Assembly: GCA_944470555.2 (NCBI GenBank)
Contig: OX104134.1
Coordinates: forward strand, 13,247,248 to 13,311,247
Reading direction: 5' to 3'
Source of the DNA: Heterobilharzia americana
Taxonomy: Eukaryota; Platyhelminthes; Trematoda; Strigeidida; Schistosomatidae
DNA length: 64,000 bases
Below are positions 12,136 to 24,015 of the stretch, piece after piece; the first letter of the stretch is position 1, and every line of letters begins with the position of its first letter. The notes under the pieces were generated by a model that was not told the origin of the DNA, searched no databases, and was given only the letters and a program-made list of their open reading frames with translations. A program made the translations under genes and the position numbers.

Positions 12136-15100
12136 TTGCCGATGTGTCTTCTCTCGATGAAAGCGAAAGTAAACGTGGGGACATGGAATGTCCGCACGAT
12201 GTTTGAACCCAGTAAGGCAGCCCAGATTGCAAAGAAGATGAGAAGGTATAACATCGAAGTGCTTGGGATTTGCGAAAGCAGATGGAATGGGAGTGGACTC
12301 TCCAAACTGTCAACTGGAGAATCAATAATCTACTCCGGTCACCCAGACGCCAACCACGAGCACACTGAGGGAGTGGCTATCATGATGTCCTCAAGAGCAT
12401 CGAAGGCTCTCATGCAGTGGGAACCAATCTCCTCCAGGATCATGACAGCAAGATTCAACTCAAAAGGAAGAAAGGTCACAATCATACAATGTTATGCACC
12501 TACAAATAATGCAGAGCAAGAGAAAAAGGAGGATTTCTACAGACAACTTCAATCAACACTGGACAAGACGTCAGTTGGCGATATCAAAATTCTGATGGGC
12601 GACATGAATGCCAAACTGGGAGGGGACAACACGGGAAGAGAACTAACCATGGGTCGAGAGGCACTAGGTGAAATGAATGAGAATGGAGAATTGTTTGCAG
12701 AATTCTGCGCATTCAACGATTTGGTGATTGGAGGCAGTGTGTTCAGGCACAAAGATATCCACAAAGCGACATGGATTTCACCAGATGGACACACTAAAAA
12801 TCAAATCGACTTTATCTCAATCTCAAGAAAATGGAGACGCAGTCTACTTAACACAAGGTCAAGAAGAGGAGCAGATGTAGGTTCAGACCACTACCTAGTG
12901 CAAGGAACCTTCCAAATCAAGTTAAAAGCCTTCAAGGAAGCTGGTGATAGACCTCAACCCAAGTACAACACTCGGAAACTGAAGGATGAAACTACAAAGG
13001 AGATCTTCAAGGCAGCCATCAAGACAAAATGGGAGACATCGAGGGACATCCCTGAAGAAACCTGTGTGGAAGAACACTGGAAGTCTTTGAAAGCTATGTG
13101 GAAAGAAACCTGCACAACAGTATTAGGAAGGAAGAAGAAAGAAGACAAGGAATGGATCTCGACGGATACCTGGAAGCTGATAGAGGAGAGGAGGATGGTG
13201 AAGCAGAAGATAAACCAGTGCAAGGATGCTCAACGACAAGAGGAACTGAGCACAATGTATAAAACACTGGACAAAGAAGTGAAGAAGAGTGCACGCAAAG
13301 ACAAAAGACACTTCTACGAAACACTGGCAAGTGAAGCAGAACAGGCTGCAGGTAAGAGAGACCTGACGACATTGTATCAAATAACCAGGTTGCTATCAGG
13401 GGCGAGACCAACACAGATGAAACCAATAAAAGATGAAGAAGGAAATTTAATTACAAAAGAAGAGAAACAGAGGAAACGATGGGCCGACCACTTCAAGAAG
13501 CTCTTGAATCGACCACCACCTGCACTTCGTCCAGAAATACCACCTGCAGCCGCTGAACTACAAGTGAACATTAATCCCCCAACGAAAATGGAAGTCCTGA
13601 ACGCCATAAAGCTACTGAAATGCGGGAAAGCAGCAGGACCAGATGGAATACCGCCAGAAGCACTGAGAACAGATGCAGAGACAACAGCGGACATGCTCAC
13701 ACCACTATTGCAGAAGGTGTGGAAGGAAGAGAAGGTACCTGACGATTGGAAGAAGGGTTACCTTGTCAAACTGCCGAAGAAGGGAGACCTCAGTGCTTGC
13801 AAGAACTGGCGCGGAATCACTCTCCTGTCCACCCCAAGTAAAATATTAAGCCGCATCATCCTGGAGAGGCTAAGGGATGCACTGGATTCAAAACTACGAC
13901 CGGAACAGGCAGGCTTCAGGAAGTACAAATCATGTGCAGACCAAATTGCAACGCTTCGTATCATCATAGAACAGAGCATAGAATGGCAATCACCTCTCCA
14001 CCTCAACTTCATCGACTTTGAGAAGGCCTTTGACAGCGTCGACCGAGAAGTAATTTGGAAACTGCTTCAATACTACGGAGTACCGCAAACCTTTATCCGC
14101 CTCATTCAACAACTATATGAAGATGCCACATGCCAAGTAATCCACAATGGGAAGCTCAGTGATGCCTTTGAAGTGAAGACAGGAGTGAAACAAGGTTGCC
14201 TACTATCCTCCATGATATTCTTGATTGTGGTGGACTGGATCATGCAGCAAACAGTAGGCAGCGAGAAGAGGGGGATACACTGGACGACGGAAAAGAACCT
14301 AGAAGACTTGGATTTCGCCGATGACTTATGCCTAATGTCACATAAACTTGAAGATCTGCAGGCAAAAACTAACAAGTTGATAGAAGAGGCAGCGAAGACG
14401 GGACTTCAGGTGAATATAGAGAAGACAGAAGTGATGAAGATACCGCACCACCACCATCAACAACAACAACAACAAACTCCAATCACCGTCAACGGGAGAA
14501 ACTTGAAGGAAGTAACCTCCTTCACTTATCTAGGAAGCACTGTTTCAACTACAGGTGGGACGGACGAGGACGTCAAAGTCAGAATCGGAAAAGCAAGACA
14601 GGCGTTCATTAGCCTGAAACCAGTGTGGAGATCTTCTGCACTCAGCATGCGGAACAAGATACGGATTTTCAACACCAACGTAAAGTCAGTGCTCTTGTAT
14701 GGCTCAGAGACTTGGCGCGTCACGAAAGGTATTTCCAATAAACTACAGACATTCATCAACAACTGCTTACGCTCGCTGCTGAAGATCAGATGGCCAGAAA
14801 AAATAAGCAACAAGGAACTCTGGGAACGAACCAACCAAGAACCTATCACGCAACAAATATGCAGGAAGAAGTGGAGATGGATTGGCCATGCACTGAGAAG
14901 GCCGACTGAGGACATCACGCGTCAGGCCCTCGAGTGGAATCCCCATGGGAAGCGACGAGTTGGACGTCCGAGGGTGACATGGAGGAGGTCGTGCGAGCAG
15001 GAAATGAGAGCTTCTGGGCTGTCGTGGGACCAGGTTCAAAAGATCTCAGAGAACAGAGGTCACTGGAGGCGTGCTACTGAAGCCCTATGTTCCACTAGGA

Positions 15101-15136
15101 ACCCAAGGGACTAATAAAAAAATAATAAAAAAAAAC
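12136..15136 (+). mobile_element. RTE-like non-LTR retrotransposon, copy A (coding-intact)
   Basis: The visible part of copy A runs from the gap to a tail of TAA/AAT-rich sequence (15110-15136), the simple-repeat tail usual for RTE elements. It lacks the microduplications found in copies B-F and has no internal stop, so it is the only copy in the window able to encode the whole protein. No LTR, gag-like frame or integrase is present. Clade assignment to RTE rests on one long frame of under 1000 residues, an apurinic-type endonuclease, and the A/T-rich tail. A related clade cannot be excluded. Confidence 0.85.
12157..15114 (+). CDS. endonuclease-reverse transcriptase of RTE-like element (985 aa)
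   Basis: This single protein would nick target DNA and reverse-transcribe the element RNA at the nick. The N-terminal apurinic/apyrimidinic-type endonuclease (about residues 5-250) shows N11 in WNVRT, E40 in ICESRW, D149 and N151 in GDMNA, D218 in QIDF and the terminal S243-D244-H245. A linker rich in Lys and Glu follows (about 270-440). The reverse transcriptase (about 475-760) has KCGKAAGPDGIP, the first catalytic Asp D620 in FIDFEKAFDSVD, GVKQGC, and FADD (D722, D723). A His/Gln run lies at 764-773. The C-terminal region has YLGSTVS, VLLYGSETW, WIGHALRRP and a basic GKRRVGRPRVTWRR stretch. The start at 12157 is chosen because it begins just before the endonuclease and is conserved in the other copies; an in-frame ATG at 12142 is an alternative. 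The frame continues upstream into the N gap only because N is unreadable. Confidence 0.88.
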   Translation: MKAKVNVGTWNVRTMFEPSKAAQIAKKMRRYNIEVLGICESRWNGSGLSKLSTGESIIYSGHPDANHEHTEGVAIMMSSRASKALMQWEPISSRIMTARFNSKGRKVTIIQCYAPTNNAEQEKKEDFYRQLQSTLDKTSVGDIKILMGDMNAKLGGDNTGRELTMGREALGEMNENGELFAEFCAFNDLVIGGSVFRHKDIHKATWISPDGHTKNQIDFISISRKWRRSLLNTRSRRGADVGSDHYLVQGTFQIKLKAFKEAGDRPQPKYNTRKLKDETTKEIFKAAIKTKWETSRDIPEETCVEEHWKSLKAMWKETCTTVLGRKKKEDKEWISTDTWKLIEERRMVKQKINQCKDAQRQEELSTMYKTLDKEVKKSARKDKRHFYETLASEAEQAAGKRDLTTLYQITRLLSGARPTQMKPIKDEEGNLITKEEKQRKRWADHFKKLLNRPPPALRPEIPPAAAELQVNINPPTKMEVLNAIKLLKCGKAAGPDGIPPEALRTDAETTADMLTPLLQKVWKEEKVPDDWKKGYLVKLPKKGDLSACKNWRGITLLSTPSKILSRIILERLRDALDSKLRPEQAGFRKYKSCADQIATLRIIIEQSIEWQSPLHLNFIDFEKAFDSVDREVIWKLLQYYGVPQTFIRLIQQLYEDATCQVIHNGKLSDAFEVKTGVKQGCLLSSMIFLIVVDWIMQQTVGSEKRGIHWTTEKNLEDLDFADDLCLMSHKLEDLQAKTNKLIEEAAKTGLQVNIEKTEVMKIPHHHHQQQQQQTPITVNGRNLKEVTSFTYLGSTVSTTGGTDEDVKVRIGKARQAFISLKPVWRSSALSMRNKIRIFNTNVKSVLLYGSETWRVTKGISNKLQTFINNCLRSLLKIRWPEKISNKELWERTNQEPITQQICRKKWRWIGHALRRPTEDITRQALEWNPHGKRRVGRPRVTWRRSCEQEMRASGLSWDQVQKISENRGHWRRATEALCSTRNPRD

Positions 15137-15279
15137 TTTAAAATATCATATTGTCAATAAGGCTTGATTCAAAAGGTGTAGATATTTCCGGTAGAATTAT
15201 TTACAAAATAAATCCTTTCTTAAAAAATTTATCTAGCTGCTAGGTTAACCGTACCCTATCGAACGAATTACTCACTGAG

Positions 15280-16060
15280 ACAGTCAAAGGTTAACAAGTC
15301 CCCTCTTCATGTTACCTCCAATTGTATATACCGATTCACATGTACGTACCGAAGCACACGAATTGGACAAACAGAAAAAATTGTTTGTGACCTCATATCT
15401 GAGCATATTCCAAGGAATTTGAGACTGAGAGAAGGAATAGTCTTCAACATCACTATTGCTTATCACCTTATTGATAATGGACATGAAGTCGATATTCAGA
15501 AATCGTTCAAAGTAATAAATAAACGGATGAATTCGAATTTGTTGCGTCGCACTAAAGCATTAGATATTGAATGATTTAAACTAAACTTGTGTTTAGAAAG
15601 GAGTTATAAGTTCTTGCTCACCATGGTAAAGACTTTCGTGTTGCTGATAATCGTGGTGTTTTTTTGCACATCACTGTCCATTCATACAAGTTGGTTTGTT
15701 TTTCGTTATTTTTCATATCACATTTTTGACTAAACTAACTAAACTCACATTAATTCTTAGCTAATAAAAATCTCGTAAACTTTTTCTAAATATATTTTAT
15801 GTAACCTTCCTCAATATGTTGAATACATTTGTCTCCTCCTCTTATCCGACTTCCACTCCAGAATATTCATCTAATCCTTCTATATATGGGCAAGCTTACT
15901 ATTAGTTCTGCGTAATTATTCACTCAGTTCGTATCTTTTCAATTACGTCGTATCAATGTTATCTTTAATTCAAGCCGACAGTTTTCTGTCAAGCTGATTC
16001 GACATTTTGTATAAATTGATGTTGAAATTATTTTATGTTGTAAGCAGCTGATGAGAGACC
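15280..16060 (+). mobile_element. GIY-YIG (Penelope-like) retroelement relic 1
   Basis: Plus-strand translation from about 15295 gives NCIYRFTCTY, then RIGQTE where a GIY-YIG endonuclease would have YIGRTE, then ISEHIPRNLR, AYHLIDNGHEVD, FKVINKRM and LRRTKALDIE, ending in a stop near 15570. The order and the Cys, His and Gly landmarks match the C-terminal GIY-YIG domain of Penelope-like retroelements, and the same pattern recurs on the minus strand at 45.8-46.5 and 51.7-51.9 kb. About 500 bp of T-rich sequence after the stop looks like the element's 3' untranslated tail. The reverse transcriptase is missing. Confidence 0.6.
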
Positions 16061-16069
16061 ACGAAATAA

Positions 16070-16850
16070 AATGGATCAATGCTGATCTGCTAAAGCTGTC
16101 ATTCTTGCTCTATTTAAATGCAGTGCCTTTGTTGCCAAGACAAGGAGAAGTTGTCTATCAAGTCAATCAACTTCAAAACCGGCAACCCAACCAAATACAA
16201 TTGTTTGCTGCTTATGTTTCACACATTTGATATCGATTTCTGTTCCAACTGAGTCAGCCTGAATCCTTTTATTTATTGATCATGGAATTTTATTTTGAAA
16301 TTGTCTTTGTGTGAAGAAGCACAAAAAACTTCTTTTTTAAGTTTCTGTCAAATGATGATGACTTTCGTCGTGAGGGTCTTTTATTTAGTGTACACCAAAT
16401 TGTTCATATTCAAATGTTTAAACAACAACTCTACATACTTGTTTGCATGAATCTGTCTCAGTGAAATAAACACACAAACACCCACACACATGCATAAAGG
16501 TAGACTGATTTACAGAAAAAATTTTGGAACATCTTTTATGCTGCGTATGTGTTCAAGTGTGTAAATTTTTATAAATGACTGGCGACTAAGTGATTGAGTA
16601 GACCTTCATTCTTTCTTTTTCATCGCGCAAGAAAGCTACTTTTTTATTGATCTTTTTCACATAAATACTCTGTAACAAGCAATAAATCGGTTTGTTCAAC
16701 TGTCACATTTACCAGCTCAGATTTTCAGTGGGTGGAATCGCTTAAAATGTGATCATTATGATGGTCTGAAAACAAGCGTAATATTCCAACTTGTTCAAGG
16801 TCAAACCCAGTACAGTGACTCAATTAAATAACGTAAAGTTGCTGTTTACA
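16070..16850. other. no feature recognised
   Basis: AT-rich DNA after the Penelope-like tail. Only short frames and a small CACA-rich patch near 16470-16495 are visible. Confidence 0.5.
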
Positions 16851-16854
16851 GTAA

Positions 16855-16935
16855 GGATTGATAGTGGCTAGCAGTGAAATCCGAAATGTACATTTCGTCC
16901 TATTCGGAGTTCGTCAGCTCGACATACCTGCCCCA
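16855..16935 (-). ncRNA. Smalpha-like SINE tail with decayed hammerhead
   Basis: On the minus strand: gagCTGACGAACTCC, loop GAATA, GGACGAAA, then a short self-complementary stem III TGTACA and the family tail actgctagccactatc. The core CTGACGA and GAAA survive, but the cleavage triplet reads TTT-like rather than GTC, and stem I is mismatched. The motif occupies about 16879-16923. Confidence 0.65.
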
Positions 16936-17111
16936 CAGTGAATGTTTTTCCCGATACATTTTGCATATTTAGGCTTTAATCACTGAAGAATCGTCAACAT
17001 TTAGAGAAAGAGGATAACTGTCTTATCGCAGCTGACAGTTTATCAGCAGTACGCATCTACAGCCACTTGATTGATTAAAGTTTTAAGATTTAGCAACCAT
17101 TTACTTTGTCA

Positions 17112-17253
17112 GGATCCACTGATCTGTATCCCGAGAATAAAGCCTGTTTGCTCTGTAGTGCAGCCATTGTTACAATCAGTTGTTGAACAACCACCAACAT
17201 TATCTCTGTTAATTGAAGTTTGGCATCAGAATTCTTGGAAACCAATTTTGTAA
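17112..17253 (+). CDS. possible exon of an unknown gene
   Basis: A splice-acceptor-like ttactttgtcag precedes a 47-codon open frame (starting DPLICIPRIKPVCS) that ends in TAA at 17251-17253. The composition is protein-like with few low-complexity runs, but no family is recognised. A good donor (GTAAGT at 17270) lies just beyond the stop. It could be a decayed exon or chance. Confidence 0.2.
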
Positions 17254-17269
17254 AACAGTTACCGACAAG

Positions 17270-20200
17270 TAAGTGCTGCGATGGTACTCAACGCGATTAT
17301 TCGTCGGCAGTTATTGAGTGTAAAGACACTAGTAATCGTCAGTCAATCTTAAAAATACTGAAATTTTATTGACACTGATAGGGGATTTATTTCATGCTTA
17401 GAATGAGGGTACTTGTGCCGTTTACTTATGCGTGATAACTGCTTATTAGTGATTATTTATGCGTTCAAAGTATTTTGCAACCAGTTAGTTGCAATCCTCC
17501 ATTCTTCTCAGCTGGTTCAGGTAAAGAGATAATTTTTTTAACTATGATGCTGAAATGAAGCTGGCTAGAACAATAATTAAACTCATGAGGATGACAACCA
17601 AACCATGTTGTAAGCTATTTACCATCAAAAATGGAATTATGCTAACAGAGAAGCCTGTAAAATGAGGTGATAATAAAAATACGAGATGAAACTGAGATAA
17701 AATTGCAAATCACTTACTTTTAAGGAGATCTGGTTCGAATTTCGACTAAGTTACATTGTCATTTTTACCAGTTCATCTCTTTTTCTCAACATTTTCTTAT
17801 GCTTGCTTGTTGTGCTTGATGCAGTGCCCCAGTCACCGCTGCATACGATATTAACATCGGTGAAGTACATCTCAGTACTAGGTTGTCATGAAGTTTAATA
17901 AATTGACTCAAACCAATAAGCTTCACCTCATTGACCAAATGTTAACTTGAGAACTATGGTATCTACTACTTCTGGCCATAATTCCACAAGGCCTCTAGTG
18001 TGCGAACTGCCGAGGATATCCGAAATTGATTTTTGACTCTTTTACGAAAACAGAACTTATTTGTGAGACGTTCCTCAATACTTATAGCAAAAGTGTGATG
18101 CAACTGATAAGTATGTGGTAATTCCATAAGAATGGACTTGACCTCGCACTAGCTATGGTCAAACCAACTAGAAACATTTTCCCCCATTTTGTTACGGACT
18201 CCCACGGCGGTATGCATATTCGCTTCCTCTAGGTTGGTTTCGTCGACTTTAAACAAAACCGCCTAACATTGACAGCGTGCGTTCTGTCGCTTCACTGAAA
18301 TGAGCTTTCTAAAGTATCTGACTGATATGTAGGTTTTTCGCACCTTCAACGCAGAGACTGGCAGAAAGGTTCATTGAAATAATGAACTACTAGTAAACAA
18401 TATGTCGCTTTGTACAAACCTCACTTGTGAGATACTTTTTGATATAATACCTGTATAGGGCCTACTTACTTCAACGCTATGTATTTCAGCTGATCTTGTG
18501 TGAGACCTATAAATTAAGAGGGCCCTCATCTTTTGATGGTAATAAATCATAGACAACTACAAATAGGGAATTCTGACAAGCATTTCGTGAGCAAGAAATC
18601 AGTGTTGGATTTCTAAAGACAAAAGATCCAACATAATTAATTTCTAGGTGACTGAGCGATTCAGAAGGGAACTATGGATATAGTGAAACATGGTTGCTCG
18701 AAAGCAAAGCAAGCCGTTTAATAATAGAGTGACTGGAAGAATTGATTTAGCGACATGAAATACTTAAGAAGTTCATCACTTCTAAAGTTTTGATCAGCGC
18801 GAATATATCTTGTACCAGTGTTGAAAATCAGTTGGGGGCCTAAAGGAAGAATACAGAGGAACTATTTACAGATTCCCTTGAGAACTCTGAGTGGATAATA
18901 AGAAAATGAATGGAGGATGGATGATGAGGCCTCCCGAGTGGGTAATGGGTTTGCCAACCTGTCACGTTTAAAGTGAAATCACTATGTATTGAGATGAAAT
19001 AGTGACCGATGATTTCAGTGAGTGACGAAGACAACTAACACACTAAAAGAGGGATTCATTGTGTTTGCCATGAGTAGAATCAGAAGCAGCTATGACGATT
19101 TGGATGGACATATATTAGTTAGGAGTCAAGTGATAAGTAATATTAAATAACTGGTTAAGATGTAGCTGCGAGTATCACCGAAGTTAAGCGGATGCTGCAG
19201 CACCTTATATGTGATGTTAAGCGTTCACGCAGGGAAAACATCAACCCTGGTAAAGGTTTCTTGTTTATTATGGCTGAAGACCAACAAATTCTTGATTTTT
19301 GAGTAGGTTCATCATGTGGGCAGTCATGTCGGTTGACAGAAGCTTTAAAATCACTGAAAACACTTCATTTTCTTAGACCACACTTCTTTGTAAGTGTGAA
19401 AGAGGATAAGTCAAGTTGTTTGGTGGTGACTCCTTATTTAAAATGAATTCATTTTCAGATATGTAACCAAATGTTTTAAATTGACATAGCAATTCACATT
19501 TGATTTATGTGCTTAATCCCCTTCTTCATCACTCATAGTTACCCCATTTGAAGTGCATTTTTAATGTAAAATATTTGAAGTTTACAAAATATGATAATCT
19601 TATTTATCTTCAAATTATGCAACTCCGAAAGGTATCTGTCTAAACACCAGGTATGCTGACAAGTATTCCATTTAGGCTATCCGAAATACTGCAACTAGTC
19701 CCAAAATATGTCACAGTTGAGAAACGTATCTATGCCTCAGATAAACCCTACATTGTTACATCCTTGAAATATGTAGTTAGTGTATGGTCATCAAGTGGAA
19801 TGCATAAATCTTATAATATTGCCCACTATTACTAAGTAGTCTTTATTTTTACTGTGTCAATCAGCATCAGATATCTCTGCTCCACTGAAGCAACACAGTA
19901 TGCGTATGAAAGATTGTGCCTTAACTTTTGTAGTAGTCTCTGTTATCTTTTATATATTAAAACCATAGACCCACTCCGGTTGTAACTGCTTCCCTCAGAG
20001 CCAAAGTCTAAAACTTAGCCTTCAAGATGATCAGATTGCTGCGGAACCCTTGTCGTAATGGCCACTGAATGGTAGATACTCCACAAGACTTCGAGTGGTA
20101 TAGAGAAGTAAAAAGTTGTCAACTGCATTGACCAATCCAAAATTTCTAACATTCTGCTCTCACAATCGTTACAATGTTTATTCAGTTTTATAATGAACGT

Positions 20201-20640
20201 GAACACGATCGATTTCCATTAGAAAACCATTAACTGATACCATCACTTACCTTGCATAAACATAAGAATAACACATCACATCTGGTGATTTCGATGAACA
20301 AAATATAGGAGAACATAAAGGGTGATCACTGGCAAAACAGCAGTAGACTACTGTGCATTTCATCAGATTGAAGGTAATTAACTAACGTTTTCCTACACAC
20401 GGTTCACTGATTTTCTTTCGGTCAAGAAAATAATATATATTCAGATAAAGCATTCTAGTTACAGTTTCTGAATGCATTAAAAGTGTGTTGACCTAGGGTG
20501 ACTTATTTTTGACCTCTAGCTAATTTCGTGAAAAAAGATATCAAACAAGATATAATGTAGGAGAAATCAATGTCACTTGTTACTAGTTGAGAGGTAAAGG
20601 TGACAAGATTATAGTGTGATAAATATTCATTTTGCAAATC
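17270..20640. other. no feature recognised
   Basis: About 3.4 kb with short frames only. A phrase near 19160 (accgaagttaagc) recalls 5S rRNA but the rest does not fit (see rejected list). Confidence 0.5.
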
Positions 20641-20644
20641 ATTT

Positions 20645-22135
<1,491 letters not shown>

Positions 22136-22270
22136 AAGCCTACTGATAAAACGTTCACGACAAAATATCAAAACTCAGAGAACAGAAAACCACCATTTAA
22201 CTTTTTTCTTATCTTATTCTATTTTCACTTTTAATGTGAAATATTTACCCAAGTAAATGTGTAATCAAAC
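22136..22270 (+). mobile_element. Penelope-like element 3' region fragment
   Basis: The words acgttcacgacaaaatatca and aactcagagaac match, on the opposite strand, the tail at about 40970-41030 (acgttcaaagcaaaatatca, agctcagagaac), which follows a Penelope-like coding relic. The coding part is absent here. Confidence 0.55.
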
Positions 22271-22399
22271 TGTTTGAAGTGTGTCGTTTGCTTAAACCAT
22301 ACTTCTCATAGTTGATAACTGCTATGAGATAAGAGAATATAACTGGGAGATTTTGAAGCTTGTGCTGATGATGTTGCTCAGAATGACAATGAGAGCTTC

Positions 22400-23698
22400 T
22401 CGAATGTACCATCCAGTTCAAAGAACAAAATACTATCAAAAAAGGATTCTCATATACGTCTCAAGCTTAGTCAACTTCCGCTATGTCAACAAAGTTACGT
22501 GTTTCTAAGATCATCTGTAAGTGGAATGAATGATTAGTTAGTGTCGGTGATACTATGATTAGGTTACCTTCAGCTCAACGAAGATTGGCAGTATCATTAC
22601 TATCAACATGAAATTACATAACAGTATTTATTTTAGGTCATTTTAGAATCTGAGAAGCCAAATTTTACACTTTTCTTTGTAGGCAGATTATTTTGGGAAT
22701 TTGTTCTGGATTTACCACGGTTTTATATACCCTCTCTGAAACCTGTAGATTCTACAGGAAGAACAATGAACAAATACGTACAACTTCACAATTTCTTATT
22801 TCTTTTAGCAGGTATTACTGCAAGATTATGTCATTTATTCTTCTCTCGTTGAGTGTGCCAATCACCTTTTCGCGCGAAATGTTCGTCTGTCTATGATAAA
22901 GACTATCTATGGTATGCGTAGAGGTTACAGGTTTATCATAATAATGCAATACAGTAAACTTATGAAAAATTCACATAAATGCACTTTGGATTTTAAACTC
23001 ATTTAACCCTGCAGCAAAATAGCAAACATTTATCGGATTCATGGGAACACTATTTTCTAGTTGTTAGATAAACATGAGTTGATTTAAAAACTGGAACCTG
23101 GTTGTAGAACAGCATACAGCTAAGTAAATGATTTTTTTCACAAAGGTGAAATCAGCTGAAAGTTTTTTTATTACCAAAGTCCTGTCAACTGTGCATCATA
23201 TGCCACCTGGTTGTTAATTTTAGAATATAAATTGAACTGAAGTTTAGCTTATGACTGACTGAACAAGGCACAGTTTTATTTACGGAGGCAGTAGACAGCT
23301 GTAATCCTATTTGGTTTTGTAGCTAACAAATTTCTATAGAGCTGTAGTCTTTTTTCAATGATCGAATTTCGGTCAGTTGAATATTAGTTAAACTATTTGG
23401 TATCGTCATTGCGTGTATATAGTTTCATCAAGGCCTATATGCCAGTATAGCTAAACTTTATGACTATTTCTCAACAAAAGTTGAATGCTGTTCCAGCTAT
23501 TCAGTGTACTCACATTTTTGTGGTCGAACTGACGATAGAGGTTTTACACCACAAATTTACAGTTATCATCGATCAAAACAATACAATTATCCGCTTTAAA
23601 AAATTCCTGTGGGTATGTTCTCCCTACACAAAAAGTATAATAACGATAAAAATGTTATCATATTACTTAGGTAAAGGTTACTTCAAAATATAACTACT
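22400..23698. other. no feature recognised
   Basis: AT-rich stretch before the Mutator-like gene. Short frames only. Confidence 0.5.
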
Positions 23699-23781
23699 GG
23701 TCACTGATAGATGAAGGCCTCTTGTTTATCAAGCATTATACAGGAACAAGAAACAGTATTCATTCTGTATTATCAGTGACC
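23699..23781. repeat. 83-bp inverted repeat with perfect 11-bp ends
   Basis: GGTCACTGATA (23699-23709) and its exact complement TATCAGTGACC (23771-23781) flank a nested pair CTTGTT / AACAAG. The whole could fold as a hairpin or be a tiny non-autonomous transposon. It lies about 230 bp upstream of the Mutator-like coding region. A matching copy downstream of that gene was not found by eye. Confidence 0.8.
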
Positions 23782-24015
23782 ATTTAAATAAGGAGCACAG
23801 TATTTCATGTAACGTATGGTATCATGCTAGTTGGAGGTGATCTGCACACTTAGCAAGCCGAACACCGTTCACTCCCAGCTTGATTGGTGATGAAAAGTTA
23901 ATGCAGTCAGCAGAAATACATTTGGTACATGGTAATAATTTCTTTTAAACTGTTGTTTTCTACCCCTTCCCCCTCACTCCCTGTGTCGCCTGTTGTCCGA
24001 TTAAAATAGACGACG

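Noticed and set aside
11730..12325. Open frames running through the N gap
   Set aside because: N positions cannot show stops, so these frames are artefacts of the gap.
19150..19260. 5S rRNA-like phrase accgaagttaagc
   Set aside because: Only this short phrase resembles 5S rRNA. The flanks do not form the helices or internal promoter of a 5S gene.
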